Source: Siphonodentalium dalli (lineage: Eukaryota > Mollusca > Scaphopoda > Gadilida > Siphonodentaliidae). Taken from it: a DNA stretch of 64,000 bases. The position numbers and the translations under genes are program-made. Positions 27,101 through 41,096 of this stretch are shown here, piece by piece. How positions within the stretch are numbered: position 1 is the stretch's first letter; every line of letters starts with the position of its first letter. Under the pieces are notes generated by a model. It searched no databases. It was not told where the DNA came from and saw only the letters and a program-made list of their open reading frames with translations. The DNA is taken from NCBI GenBank assembly GCA_032622095.1, contig CP136063.1, positions 35,998,106 through 36,062,105 of the forward strand. Direction: 5' to 3'.

Positions 27101-30100
27101 CCTTGCTCCTGCCGGAGTTGGTAATTAATCACTACATGTATACGTGATTATCGTATAATTGTTATGTCAGTATAAATTTCCGCGTTTGTTTTAACGCCCG
27201 CCAATGTTGAAATTATTGAATTTCAAATTCCTGCATGAGTAAGACAGAATCTGTTTCCACTGGTTATCATTCGGTTACATTACGTAATATGTTATTGTGC
27301 CTCTCCTTTGCGTTTCAGAAATGTGACGGAATTCGAGTATTGATTTATTTTCTTTTTAGCTGTCACCTCTATTGGTTAGTTTATCAGCAAACATTTCATG
27401 TTTTCTTTCGAAGTCAACTTCATTATTAGAGTTTCGGAGATACCGAGTACATTCACCAAAGATGAATGATTTGAAGTTGTCAGCTGAGTGACAAGATTCC
27501 CGGTGTAGGTACTGAAAATGTCAGTTGGTTTAGTGTGACATTTCATACCAAGAATACCCATTTCTTCAAACCGTTTACCTTTGAAGATATCTAGGTCAAG
27601 AAATGTACATTTTTGTTGGTTGATACTAAATGTACATTTTAGTAAGTCATGTACGTTATTTGCAATTTAAAAGAATTTCAACATTTCTTCGGTATGTCCG
27701 TTGAATATGATGAGGCCATCGTCTCTGAATCGTTTGTAAAACAGTATTTTAATTTTGAGGGAATACCTCAATCAGTTAGATAATATGCCGATGTGTTGCT
27801 ATATCACAAATGTCAGGGCTTGGTTTAGCCCCTTGAGCCGCTCCAATGATTTGTTTGAAGCATTTTCCATTAAACGTGAATTCATCGGTTACCAGAATGA
27901 GTTCAGCTATGTCCACAAGGTCATTATTTGGTGGCCTTTCTATTGGGTTCATGTCTTCCTGGCATTCATTCAGGTCGATTTTTAAGGCATCCTGTAGTTC
28001 ACCGAATCTAAGGTTTGTATATAAACTAGTAATATCATATGTTACTAGTAAGATATTTCTCTCGAATGTTATTGACTCGAGATTATTAATGAGATTAACT
28101 GTTCTTTAAACATATGTATCTTCATGGAGATATCATAACCAGGTGTCCTCAAAATCTTAGTCTAACCTACTAGATTGATTGACACATCTCTATGTAACCC
28201 AATTGTCGTCTTTTATTTTTGCGAACTAATGTTTTAAGGATGTTCATGTTTCATGCTATAACGTCTGAAGTATACGCAGTTGTAAATAAATACATAATTC
28301 TTTAATGGTGGGATGGATTAATTGCGGTAAACAAAATGACAATCACTCCGATCCGACAAGGTGAGCCACTACTTATATTCCATGTGTAAGAATCATGTTT
28401 TGGATATACAATTTATGAGAAATGTGTAGCACTTTGAGCGAGAGAATTCTCTATTCTCACCAAATATACACAGCATGCAGAGGGTTTCACATCACTTTAA
28501 TTTGGGCAACGCCGGGTAACCCTGCTAGTATATATATATATATTTTTCTTCTTATATTTATTATTTTATAGATAATTATTTGATTAACTTTTGTATCTTA
28601 TATATTTGTTAATTTGTTTATTAAATAGAGAATAACAAAGGAAGAGACAAAATGAATACACGCCATCGTTCTCTCAATCCAGGGCATTGGAGAGAGTAAC
28701 TCTTCCATGCCCTGGCCTACTTTCTCACTTGTGACACGTAATTATAAAATAGTTAAAGGATTATTTTGCATACATCTCTCAACTTAAAAGAAAGACGAAG
28801 CAGCTATAATATCTATTACTTTTTGACATATTATTGTCCGAAAATGGGCTTTCTGTAGCAACAACAATGGTGATAAAGAACAATACATTAATATTTTGTC
28901 TTCAGAAAAACTTTAAATTTCTCTTATTAGACAGCTAAAGTGGTCGATGGTGTGAAATATTTAAGGTTTGCAAAATCAGAGTTCCAAACACTATGTGCAG
29001 CTTTAATTAATTTAAGTTCTGAATTAACCATAAATAATATAATTAGTAAATTTTAACAATATTGAAACTGTATTTTAAATATTGTAAATATTGGTTCAAC
29101 AGCAATCGGGAAAATACACAACGCTCGCTTCGTTTGCATTTCGGACTGTGACTGAAACTGTGATGTTCAAGAAAACCACTGTATCAATTGACGTTCCCGA
29201 AGTGTAATATATCATTAAAAAACAAACAATGCTCAATATTGAAATTATATAAATTTGTAGATCGAGTACCGGGTAATTTATTATTTTCTGTGTTGATCAG
29301 GGTCACTTTGAATGTCGTGTGTACTTTGGGCCTGAAAAATCGGGTTTTCAATATATAATACTATTATTTTATTTTTAAGGCATTTCGAAGTGTCAGCCAC
29401 TGGTTATCGAAATTACGATTCAGATTACATTTTCCGTTGTATCTGTCGCATTCATACCTAAATTTGAGATCGCAAAGGAACAGACGAGACGACAACTGCG
29501 TGAGCGTGAATTTTGTCCTATATACATGTATATATTGTTTCAAAACCAGTAGGAAAAGATTACTTTTTGAATTTCTGTGTTCATGATCTATACCTATAAT
29601 GATATTCTTTTGTGTTGGATTAACGGGGAACTGGTTGTTTCTTGTCCATGTTGAAATTTCTATTATAACAGTTTGGACATGGGGACAATCCCAGAACATA
29701 TGAAAAATTGTTTCTTGTACGTTTTGACAGCGATTAAAAAAATCGTCGACTCGAAGGTTAGCCATCTTCATAATTTTCATTTCATTCATATGATGTCACC
29801 GTGTCGATTTCAGCGAAAATTGACGAACAACGTCATGGTTTAACTTTCCCCATTGACCGAATTCGCCTAAACCTGCATGCATGTATCTTCAGATTTGTTC
29901 GTGCATAATTATGTGTTTGTTTCGATTCCAGACAATAGTATGATATTTATGGATTATCAGATGCATCTATGTACTATGTAGTCTTATGATAACAATTAAT
30001 TCCATATTAAGAGTATGTTATTTAGTTTCGCACAGTACAGTACAGTACAGTACCAAGTGCTGTACATTAAAGGCCAACCGTCGCACAGTAGAACGGTAAA

Positions 30101-33100
30101 TTCATGATTTGAATCTGATTATATCAAATCACGAATTTCGATCACTTTGCACTCGTCCCGCAGGGTGTAGACTGTATTTACTAGTGTCGTTATTTATTAT
30201 GTCATGTTTTCTGAATAAAAGGTCAACTACCGCTATGAATGAACTTAAATCGTAATTCAATATTCATAATTCTCATTTGCAGTAAGTGAAATAAATTATC
30301 GACGCAAAACGAAAAAAAACAAACATAGACGATCACCGTGTATCACACATATGGCAACATGCAAATAAATCTCCGGGTTTCCCTGTTGGTTACTTTCTCA
30401 TACAATGAAGAGCGTCTGTCTTAATTTTTTGATAGAATATTTTACTTCTCAGGATATGCCAATATCTCATTTTATATCTCATATCATATCGCATCGCATC
30501 GAAGACAATTATTCAGATACAAGAGACCAATATCGGGACATGCACTACGTTACAACCACATTGAACGTTGATTATTGCAAATAATATCAGTACTATATAT
30601 GACAAAACACTCTTTATTGATAACTCTTTTCGTTGCGCCAACAAATACTAGTAACAGAGGTAAGACGATACATGCATCGAACATAATGATGTGGCCATTA
30701 CAGTGGGTAAGAAAATCTTGATTGCCTTATATAGGATTGAACCAATATTGCTTATGTTGAATAATATCACATAACGCTCTTTATTGTCTTTATCCAATTA
30801 CAGTTACTTTCGAATTGAATATATGTTTTATATTCGTAAACTAAACATTCTTCCAATATCTCATGACAGAGACACCCGACGATTTCAAATGTATATATAA
30901 TGCTACATGTATATTTCACCATAAACACATTTAATTTAAAATTGACATGAATATACACAACCCAATGTCCCTAAATCGACAAATCGAACATGTAACGTGA
31001 TGGGGTTAAATCCATTCGAAGAACCGACTTTTGATTTATAATTTTTTTATTAAAAAAATTTCCGTTCAATAATTACATTTATGATTATCGATAGTTGCAA
31101 AACAAATGTCTCCAACTATATACCCTCGTATTAATTAGGAGTGCGAGATATGACCGGTTACATAGCCAAAAAATCGCGCATCGCGATACACAATTCTGTT
31201 CATCTATTATCCATTATTCGTTCTTTAAAATTGCTTTATTCACGCCGGAGAATAAGAATTAAATACAACGGCATGCAAAGAAGCATGATCAAGTCGTTCT
31301 ACTAAGTCGATTAAATAGGTTCGTCGGTCATGCGTTTTGGCGTTGTTGTTTTTGTGTAAAGATTGATATACCATTGTCACTATTGGCACAAAGAAGAGTT
31401 CGTTAATAGAAATGATGTCGCCAAAAGGCTCAAAATGTAAGTCGTGCTAATCATTTGTCGTTCATCGGACTTGAACTGCATATTAGAGAATTAAATCATT
31501 CCCGTTAACAGTCACCGATAAACAATTGACATAAACGTGTCTCATCTCAAGACTCGCAGTAAACCGCGTCAATAGAGACAGCGTTCCGAACTTCCGAATT
31601 TTTGGATTACTCCCCCTGGACTGTGTTTAAATGAATTAAACAACAAACGTGGTATGTTTTTGTACTTGAAAGTCGTGTAATCCCATACGGCCTTGGCCTT
31701 AAATAAAACATTCCAATGAACTGAAGTAGCTGGTATTGAAGGATTAATCAAATTAATGAACTATTAAATAATGACTATGATTGAATATATGTTTTTTTTC
31801 CCAACCAATTCATGAATCCCATATGAAGGGCTGCATCCAGAAATACTAGGGTATCGTATCTAGATACGTATTGTATCGCGATCCGCATATCGCGATACGT
31901 ATCGTATCGCGACACTGGGCGTACCTCCCACCCCTAGTATGAATACATAATTTTTAATAATTAAATTATTAAGAAAGTTGACAGCGCTAGAAGTGAATTT
32001 TCGCTACGAACACGTGACCTTCCAAACCAATTACGATACCTCATTGCCTAACCACCTGTCACGTGTTAGTAAACAACTCACTTGCGCCCAAGTTTAGATA
32101 CGCTAAGTTCCCGCGCTATGTATCGTTATTATTAACCCCGTGACCGACAAGACAACTGTGTTGCACTATCACTCCAAAACGTGGAAAACTATTGGTCACA
32201 TCCCGTTGCCACATCCCCCATTACTCATCTTAACTTCGTATGGTTCTTTTGTGTGACCAGATTGAAGCTGTCAAATTCTTCTAAAAGTTGTTAAAAAACA
32301 TGGACACCTGAAGCCAATTTGGATTTCCCATTTGAATTCATTCCCTGCATACCATAATGCCTAATTCAATAATGTTATGTGCACAAAAGTTGTGTTGTGT
32401 TCACATATTGTCATGCATACTTATATATTTACATTTGTATATATGCTCTCCAAATTTGATGGAGGTGAACAATAAACTACACGTCTTGTGTCATCTAAAA
32501 CAATTGCAACCAAAAGTTACGTTTCACGTTTCAACTCAACAAATACAGACGAATTCGTGGACGCTAATGGAAATGGAGTTGTGCCCCCAACTGGTTAAAT
32601 ACAGATAGCCTTCAACATAAGCTCACTCGCAAACGCAGATTTTGATATATTGCACTATACATGTGAACACACCCGATCAAATCGAAACGGGCAAAACTTG
32701 TACATTTCGCAACATACACAATAGACCCTTCACAAATTACGAATGAAATAATTCCACTTTCGAAAAATTGTCATCGTTGCAATAAATTGTCTAACTCGTC
32801 AAACTAACAATTATAAACATGCATGCATAAACAAGTGCATGCATGTTCACTTGTCTAATGGTACCGCTGTATGCATGGATATCTTACATGTACGTGGCAA
32901 ACACAGTTTGTCTATTTGTAAAGACTTCATATCAATATATACCACACACGCGTTTCTCGGAATTCATGCAGGTGCAAAGATATGACGTAGCATGTCGTTT
33001 TGCGCAAGACACACATGTCGATTTTACTCAAACGTATTAAACCAGTTTTCGTTATTCGAAGTTTTACTCATGGTGCTTTTGAAAAAGCTAACCAATTCAT

Positions 33101-36100
33101 CGGGAGTTATTGCATCAGACATGTCTGATACGGGGTTTTCCCCTTTTTATGCTGATAGATATCATTCCAAAAAGCCCTCGATTATGTAGTCGATCCCAGT
33201 CTATCTGATACATTCTCATGGCAATTACTTTACTTAAAGATACGGGCGGCGTTGGCGCTGTGTATGCTGTTAAAATATTCACATCAGCCAAAAACCACCA
33301 TAAACAGAAATAGTAAAATATAGACAGACTTTTTTCATATACCAATCAGAAATATGGCATAAACATTACGTTACTGTCAATGTTTTCCCCTTTGTTATGT
33401 AAACAAAAGCAAAAAACGTTACATTTCCTGCCTTTTGATTAGATCAGTATATGGTAAATATAAAGAGCGTTATTTGTTACTGTTTTCCTGATATAGAAAT
33501 AATAAAGAGCGGTTATATCATTTTTGTGTGATCAACGAATATAATTGTGCTGTGGTATTTAAACAGAAGCACAACTTATGTAACCCAAGCAGGCTCTTGT
33601 TTACGTACATCACCGTACGTCTTGACGGCAATATACTATTTACGCGCTGATTATGTTTGGCATATATGAACAAAACTATATATATTTTAGTATTCCTTCT
33701 GTTTATGGCGATTTGAACAAATATGAATATTTCTGCAACGAACGCCGCCCATGCCTTTAATGCGTGTTAATCGTCGATAATCATTCTTGACTGCGTAGTA
33801 TTCTCGCAGTGATTCAGTTGTGTGGTTGGGGTGTTTTAAAGCTTTGTCTAAATTATTTGTTTCTGATTTCTGTGCCCGACATTCATCATCAAACCATTTG
33901 GATAGACGATCCTGATGGTATACGTCCATTTTGATGTAGCTCGTTAACATATTATTTGGGCAGATATGATAAGAATATAGTAGTCAGGCTGTTGCATAAT
34001 TAGCCTGTGGATGCGTTGTTATCCGTATAGAGACTCCCATCAAGTTTTTCAATTTCGTCGCGCAGAATTGAAGATGTCATAACTTGTTTAAAATGTTCCT
34101 CTGCTTTAGTAGTCCAATGAATACTAGGATCGGTATCTGTGCACTTTATGATAGTGGTGGGGAGTTACCGTTGGACCTACACAATTTATTGGGTTTAGCA
34201 TGCAATCAGTTGGTCAGTAAAACACCATCATTGTGGAGACATGTATATGTCAAAATATGCAGAAACGAGACATCCGTTGGAAAAAGTTCTACAATCAACT
34301 GGAAATAGGGTTCCAGCTGGGTTGTGGTGATGGCTGATATTTCAGTTGTACATGCTATACTCCAATGTTGAACTTTCGTCGCAGGTTTTTTCCAGATCTC
34401 ATGCAATATATGTTATCTGTATAGTCGGAGAGATCGAACATTAAAATTGATTTCACTAATATGATATAAGTAATCATTGTCCCTTTTTGCAATTACTAGT
34501 AAGTACACTTACAAGTAACACGAGACATGTGTCTTCCTGTGTATTCCATATGGGGTATTGCGGACACTTTTCCACCCGAGTAAAACCAAGAACATTGCAC
34601 GGATAATACTATCTAGTGTCTAGGATACCAACGGTATATCTTAATGGACAAATAGCGAACGGTTTATTAATATCGTGCCTGTAAACGAGTAGTTGAAGTC
34701 ATATACAATAGCGCTTATTCGTTGGCGATGTAATGTTTCCGATCATGTTCTTTTGTGCATCGTTCATGTGCCGATTCTTTGACGATGAAAGATTAAATGT
34801 GCTCTGGGTTATCGGATGCTAGCTGGGGTACCCGGTGTTGGTCATCTGGGGTAAACAACACCTATTCACGACTGTCCAGATAAAGTTACACCTATCTTTT
34901 TAAATTTATAATAAACGCTCTGTATTGCGCATTATTGCTGCATCTTTAAATCGTTTGATGTTAACAAAACATGCCATATACCGTGACATGCCCCGCGTCA
35001 TTTTACTTTTGTTCACCAATTTCCCCATATATCTTCTGGACTGATATTAGATACTATTTATTGAGCATATACTACATTAGTCCCCATCTAAGTCACGGTG
35101 TCAAAGACTGCGATCCGGTGACATTTGCCTAGTCAGGTTACCTATCTGTACCATTTATTAGTGGCCCTTCAAGTCGTTAAAAACAATTATTAGCCATATG
35201 GGATAAACATCACACATTGCATTGACTATCCGGATAAAGTTTCATATATATCTTATTTTCTAATGTTCAGTGCCGATTTAAACCATATGATGCCACCAAA
35301 CCCAATCCCGTGACATTCCCTGCGTCATTTAACTTTTGTGCACTAATTCTCCCACATATCTTCTGAAATGATAATAAACGCTCTTTATTGATTATATTCC
35401 CCTCTAAGTCATCTGAGGTCAAAGATGCTTATTCGTAGGGCGGCTAAGTGTAAAATCGTTCATTTGGTGATACAAGCATGAAATTTGGCACGAATAATCA
35501 GTATGGGCCACTAAACAATATTGTTCGACAAACCACGGGAAAATCCAAGATGGCTACCATTTTCAAGATAGTCGCCATTTTCAGCTGAGTCAGTTTTCAA
35601 ATTATGAAAAGTTAACCGATTTTACCGATGTATCACTCAAACAAGACCTCTTATGTCATTTCAAAAGATTGAATTGATAATTAGAACACAACCTGGGTAT
35701 GTTAAGACAATATATTGTAACAAATAAGCGGTTTCATTTCAAAGTTTTGGCATTTTTATATCACTTAACTTCCAAATTGTGAAAAAAATTATGCCAGTAC
35801 CTGGGATAGCTACACACATGTATTACAATCAGTTCTTATAGTTATTTGTTTTACTATATGAATGTCTTCACAGCGTTGGATTTACACACACACCCTCCCT
35901 CTCACAGACAACCCCTCACCCTCACACACACACACACACACACACACGTGTATAGGAGGGTATCTGGGGACTCTGACAAAATCATCACAAATGGGGACTA
36001 CGAGATACGACTGTTATGGTCATTCTAGTCCGTTGTCCAGTCGACACATTGGTGTATGTCCTTATACCGCTGTCGAAAAGTTGATGCATTGACCATGGCG

Positions 36101-39100
36101 ACAGTTTTAACATAATGCCCTAGAATGGGGACATCTAAATGGGGACCTTGTAAACCGGAAGTGCGTGCGAAGGTAACTGGGGACGTGCGTTGGTGGTTTT
36201 GATATACCACACGCAAGCATCCAATTGGGGACCTGTGTAAATCCTATGTGTGTGAAGGTAACTTGTCCCGTGCGTTGAAGGTTTTGATATATCACACACA
36301 AGCATCCAATTGGGGACCTTTGTAAATCCTATATGTGTGAAGGTAACTGGAGACGTGCGTTGACGGTTTTGATATATCACACACAAGCATCCATGTGGGA
36401 ACCTTTGTAAATTCTATGTGTGTGAAGGTAACTGGGGACGTGTCACGTGTGTTGGTGGTTTTGATATATCACACACAAGCATCCATTTGGGGACCTTTGT
36501 AAATCCTGTGTGTGAATGTAACTGGGGACGTGCGTCGATGGTTTTGATATATCACACACAAGCATCCATGTGGGGACCTTTGTAAATTAAATGTGTGTGA
36601 ATGTAACTGGGGACTGTGTTTTAAAGTTGAAAACTACCTGACATTGCCCACCTTGTGAACTATTCAAACCCAGCATAAAATCATGGTTATGATCAGTCCA
36701 AACATATGACTAAAGTTTGAACATCAGATAATAATAGCTGAGAACCTGCTGTGAATTAAGTCATTGTTGTTTTCTTAAATTAACTAGCAGTTTTTAACTG
36801 GCCACGGGGGAGGGACCAGGACACAAGTTTTCCCAAGTGTTGGAAATTTCTAACCTGTCAGCCACCCCTAAGGTACCGTATGAAACTTTCCAACTGATGA
36901 CCATTTCAGTCCAAAATAGGAAAATATACAAATATTGGTCCAAAAACAATTACCGGTTACCCCCCCCCCCCCCCAATAAATTGTTTGAAAATCAGAATAC
37001 AGGAACATTTTCAACCTACTGTTGGTGTGAAATCTCCAACTTATGTTTTGGCAGGTATGAAATTTCCAACTGTTGAAAATTTTGACCTAAGTTGTGGGGG
37101 ACGAGACACCCCCCCCCAAACCGCCCCTAGATTATCCCCGTTGAAGACGATCAATGCAATGGGCAGTGTAGAAATGGAAAATGTTACCCGAATGAAACGA
37201 TGTGTGTGAACATAAAGCATCACTTTAATGAAATGTTGAGATGATGAAATCATCGATGAATTTGCAATTTCCTTTAATGAAAAAAAAACAATGATGAAAT
37301 TGATTTACATAGAAATGCCTAATTAATCGACTCCATAACCACAGCAGAATTATGGGTCATTTTTCAGGATTTAGTCGGAAATATGGCTTGTTGCCATTCA
37401 TCGGAAAGCTTTGCCCGAGAAAAATGGCTTGTTGTCATTCATCGGAAAGCTCTCCATACTTTCTGATGAATGGCAACAAGCCATATTTCCGACTAAATCC
37501 TGAAAATGACCCATAATTCTGCTGTGGTTATGGAGTCGATTAATTAGGGGAATTACTGTATGCAGCTGAAAAGTGAATTGACTGCAATGTAATTACCTGT
37601 ACAATGAATATGTGATGTGTCGCTTTTAACGAATTGGCGATGTCAGCTGTATGTAAATGGTCACTGCCGTGGAGTTACGATACATGGCGATTACATGCCG
37701 TTCGGTTATGATACCGTTGTCTATATATTTGCGGGTCGTCACACCATACATTGAAGAAAAGTGTAATGTATGCCCATGAGGATATTGTTAAAGATCGGGT
37801 AAGTGTTGGCGATGGGTACTGCACGTCCATTAAAACCGCCATAAACATAAATAATATTATAAACAGACTGTGTTCTTATTCCAATAATAAATACATGTAT
37901 CACTTTAATTCAGCATGTTGCTATGTTTGTACTCTGTGTTACATTGTATGTAAGCAAACGCCATCTTATCATATGTAAATAAACAGTACAACAAACATGT
38001 ACCGGTATGTAGAGTATGTAATGAGCAAAACACTCAACACCGAGTAGACCCCCACTACATGTACATGTATATGAAATTATGAACTATTATTAGAAATGCC
38101 ACTGTTATTTACAACATACCGCATTTACCGGTATAGCTAAATCTCAGATTAAACAGGTCTGGATGAAACACCCGAATCGATCTAGAATAGCATGATAAAT
38201 AAAAAACTACCTTGCGTAAATCGCAAACCTTTTGCAAATCGCAAACTACTTTGCAATAAACATATGCGTTTTAGTGTAATAGTTTTCGATTGATCACAAA
38301 GGTTTGCGATTGATCACAAAGGTTTGCGATTAATCGCAATGGTTTGTGATTTATCGCAGATATATTTTTATGCATTGGCACTAATGGACTTGAACCGTAA
38401 AATAGAAATATGAATCAGACATCTTTCAACAGGTATGGGTAAACCACCAATCGATCTATAATAGCAAGGTTGGGCTAAAATAGACCAATCGTTCTTTGAC
38501 ATCCACCATGCATGTGGGATAAGAGAAGCAAACGTTGGCGATGAATCACAAAACAACTTTGCGAAAAATCACAAACACCTTTGCGATAAATCACAAACAC
38601 CTTTGCGATAACTCGCAAACCTTTACAATAAATCACAAACCTTTACTATAAATCACAAACCATTACAATAAATTGCAGGTCTTAGACAGGTCTGGGTGAA
38701 CAACCTATTAATCTAGAATTGCCTGGTCGGGCTAAAATAGACCGATCAGTCATTCACAGCCAGATGCATGAGTGATAAGGGGAGCAAAAACTTTGCAAAA
38801 AATCACAAACACCTTTGCGATAACTCCAAAACCTTTGTAAATAGCGTGCGATAAGCAAAATACTCAACAATGGGGAGACCATTAACTTTGGTTAATTAAA
38901 ACGGACACCATGTTGTATGGTAATGTATGCAAAATACCGCTATAGCGCTAACTAGTCCTCGCTACAAGGTGATGTTGAATGGGGTACCAGAATTATTATC
39001 ACTCTCCCAAAAAAATTGCCAATGTGTTCAGTGTTTTGCTTATCGTACACTTCCAATGTACTGTATCGGTATATGAACAAATGCTAACACAAAGAGAGTT

Positions 39101-41038
39101 TAATGTATTTAATATACTGGTATGATAAAGTTTGGTACAACCATAGTTAAAAAATTATTCTCCATTAACATCTGTGTGTGAACATGTCAATGTCATTGCC
39201 TGATCACCAGAGCCATATAATGTAGGATGTTTGTAGACATTGGAATGGTCTACATGTACATGTATTTATACAGCTAAGCTCTAATTGACCCCCCCCCTAC
39301 TAGTAACCACATTTGTCACCGATATTACCACGTTGTTGATGCTATTAACATTGATTAATCCTACCATAGCCTACCTTTAGAACCATTTTAAAGTCAGCAT
39401 TATAACCACCACATAGTGTATATTTCTGGCATGGCTTAATGCTGCCTTGGTACTAGTACATGTGTACTATTAGTTGCGAATGTCGGTCAGTGACCATTAT
39501 CGAATGTTCCATTGAACAGTAAACACATTATTAATTGAAATATTGTTTTGTGTATAGTTGACATGGTGCATGGCGCTGATGAAAAGCTGGACTGGGTGTT
39601 TACAAGGTTGAAGTTGGCCATGTGAAAAATTAACGCGGAGTACAGTGGTCGCAAAATATTAATAGTACTGTAGAAAGATAACCTGCTGTTGCCACATACC
39701 GTATCAACCACTTGACTGTCGTTGTACAGCGGTCCATGGTATAACCGGTGTCATTAAAGCCCTACAACCTTGTTAAAGGGGATGATTAATTAGAGCTTAG
39801 CTGTAGTACATTACTAAAAGCTTGCGCTTGATTCAGTGATAACGTGTTTCCCAGAATTGGATCCGTATCTCCGAGATTATCCGCCATTCCATAAATATAC
39901 GGTATCAGAACAATATCACAGCGTCACAGGCGTTTCGATCAAATTTAAAGAATAGTAGACTGCGTAACTGGGCGACATGGTTCTCAAATCACGTTTCGAT
40001 GACAATTGAAGAATATGATACATCGTCCACAGGTACTTGTACAATTTGTCACTGACTCATGACTGATCTTTGACGTCATAACTCCGACTAATTTCTACAG
40101 AATTGTACCGGTACATGTATGTCTCGTAATCCTTGTCACCAGTGGTTGACTCTTGTGAGTTAATTAGGCAATTATAAATTTGTGAAACTTAAGTATCTGT
40201 CTTTTGTAATTCACAATAGTCAATACTGTCATGCAGGTAAAATGTAACCCCGCTGCACTCAACGACATTTGAATCTGTCTCAGTTCACCGAAAATTGCTT
40301 TCTTCACTACTTCAGACTCTTGCAGAGGAGAATATCAATATTAGCGCCAGTTAATTTTTCGGAGGTTATATATCATCTTGTCCCGTCCATGTACAAACAT
40401 AATCCACACAGTGCTAACAATATTCCAGGTTATTGAGAAGCCAGTTAGGTCCAATTTCACACACACAAAAATATTTTGATGAATTTCCGAAAAGTTCACT
40501 TCCCTAATCTCAAAAGCACCTCACGAGAGAACAACGTACCTAAACTGGCACACGCTATAGCATGTAAGCCGAGTCCGATACCAACATAACATGTCTAAGT
40601 CTGATGTTTGTTTGTGTCTTCCTTCCATGTTTATATACGGTAGGCCTACTGTAAAAAAAACTCAATCGCATCAAGTGGGGACTCCGCCATGTTTTCGAAT
40701 TCCGAGATCTTCACGCACATGCGCAGTTAACAGACTCAAATGCGCATGCGCAGAAACTTGACAGTGTGTGAATGAAAACTATTTCAGCGAGACACGCTCC
40801 CAGCGTGAAGACGGAATGTGAGGATGTCTGACTGAAACCATACATTGGGGACTAGTTAATTTTTATGTGTGCTCTGTTCCCAAGTCCCCATTTGTGTATT
40901 TCCAAGTGCCAGAAAAACTGGGGACCTCATTGAGGTCCCCAGTTTGTTTGAAGTCCCCAGTATAAAGTCTAATATCACATCGAAGTCCCCACTCTGACGT
41001 CCTCACAAACGCACCCCCACACACACATACACACACAT

Positions 41039-41096
<58 letters not shown>

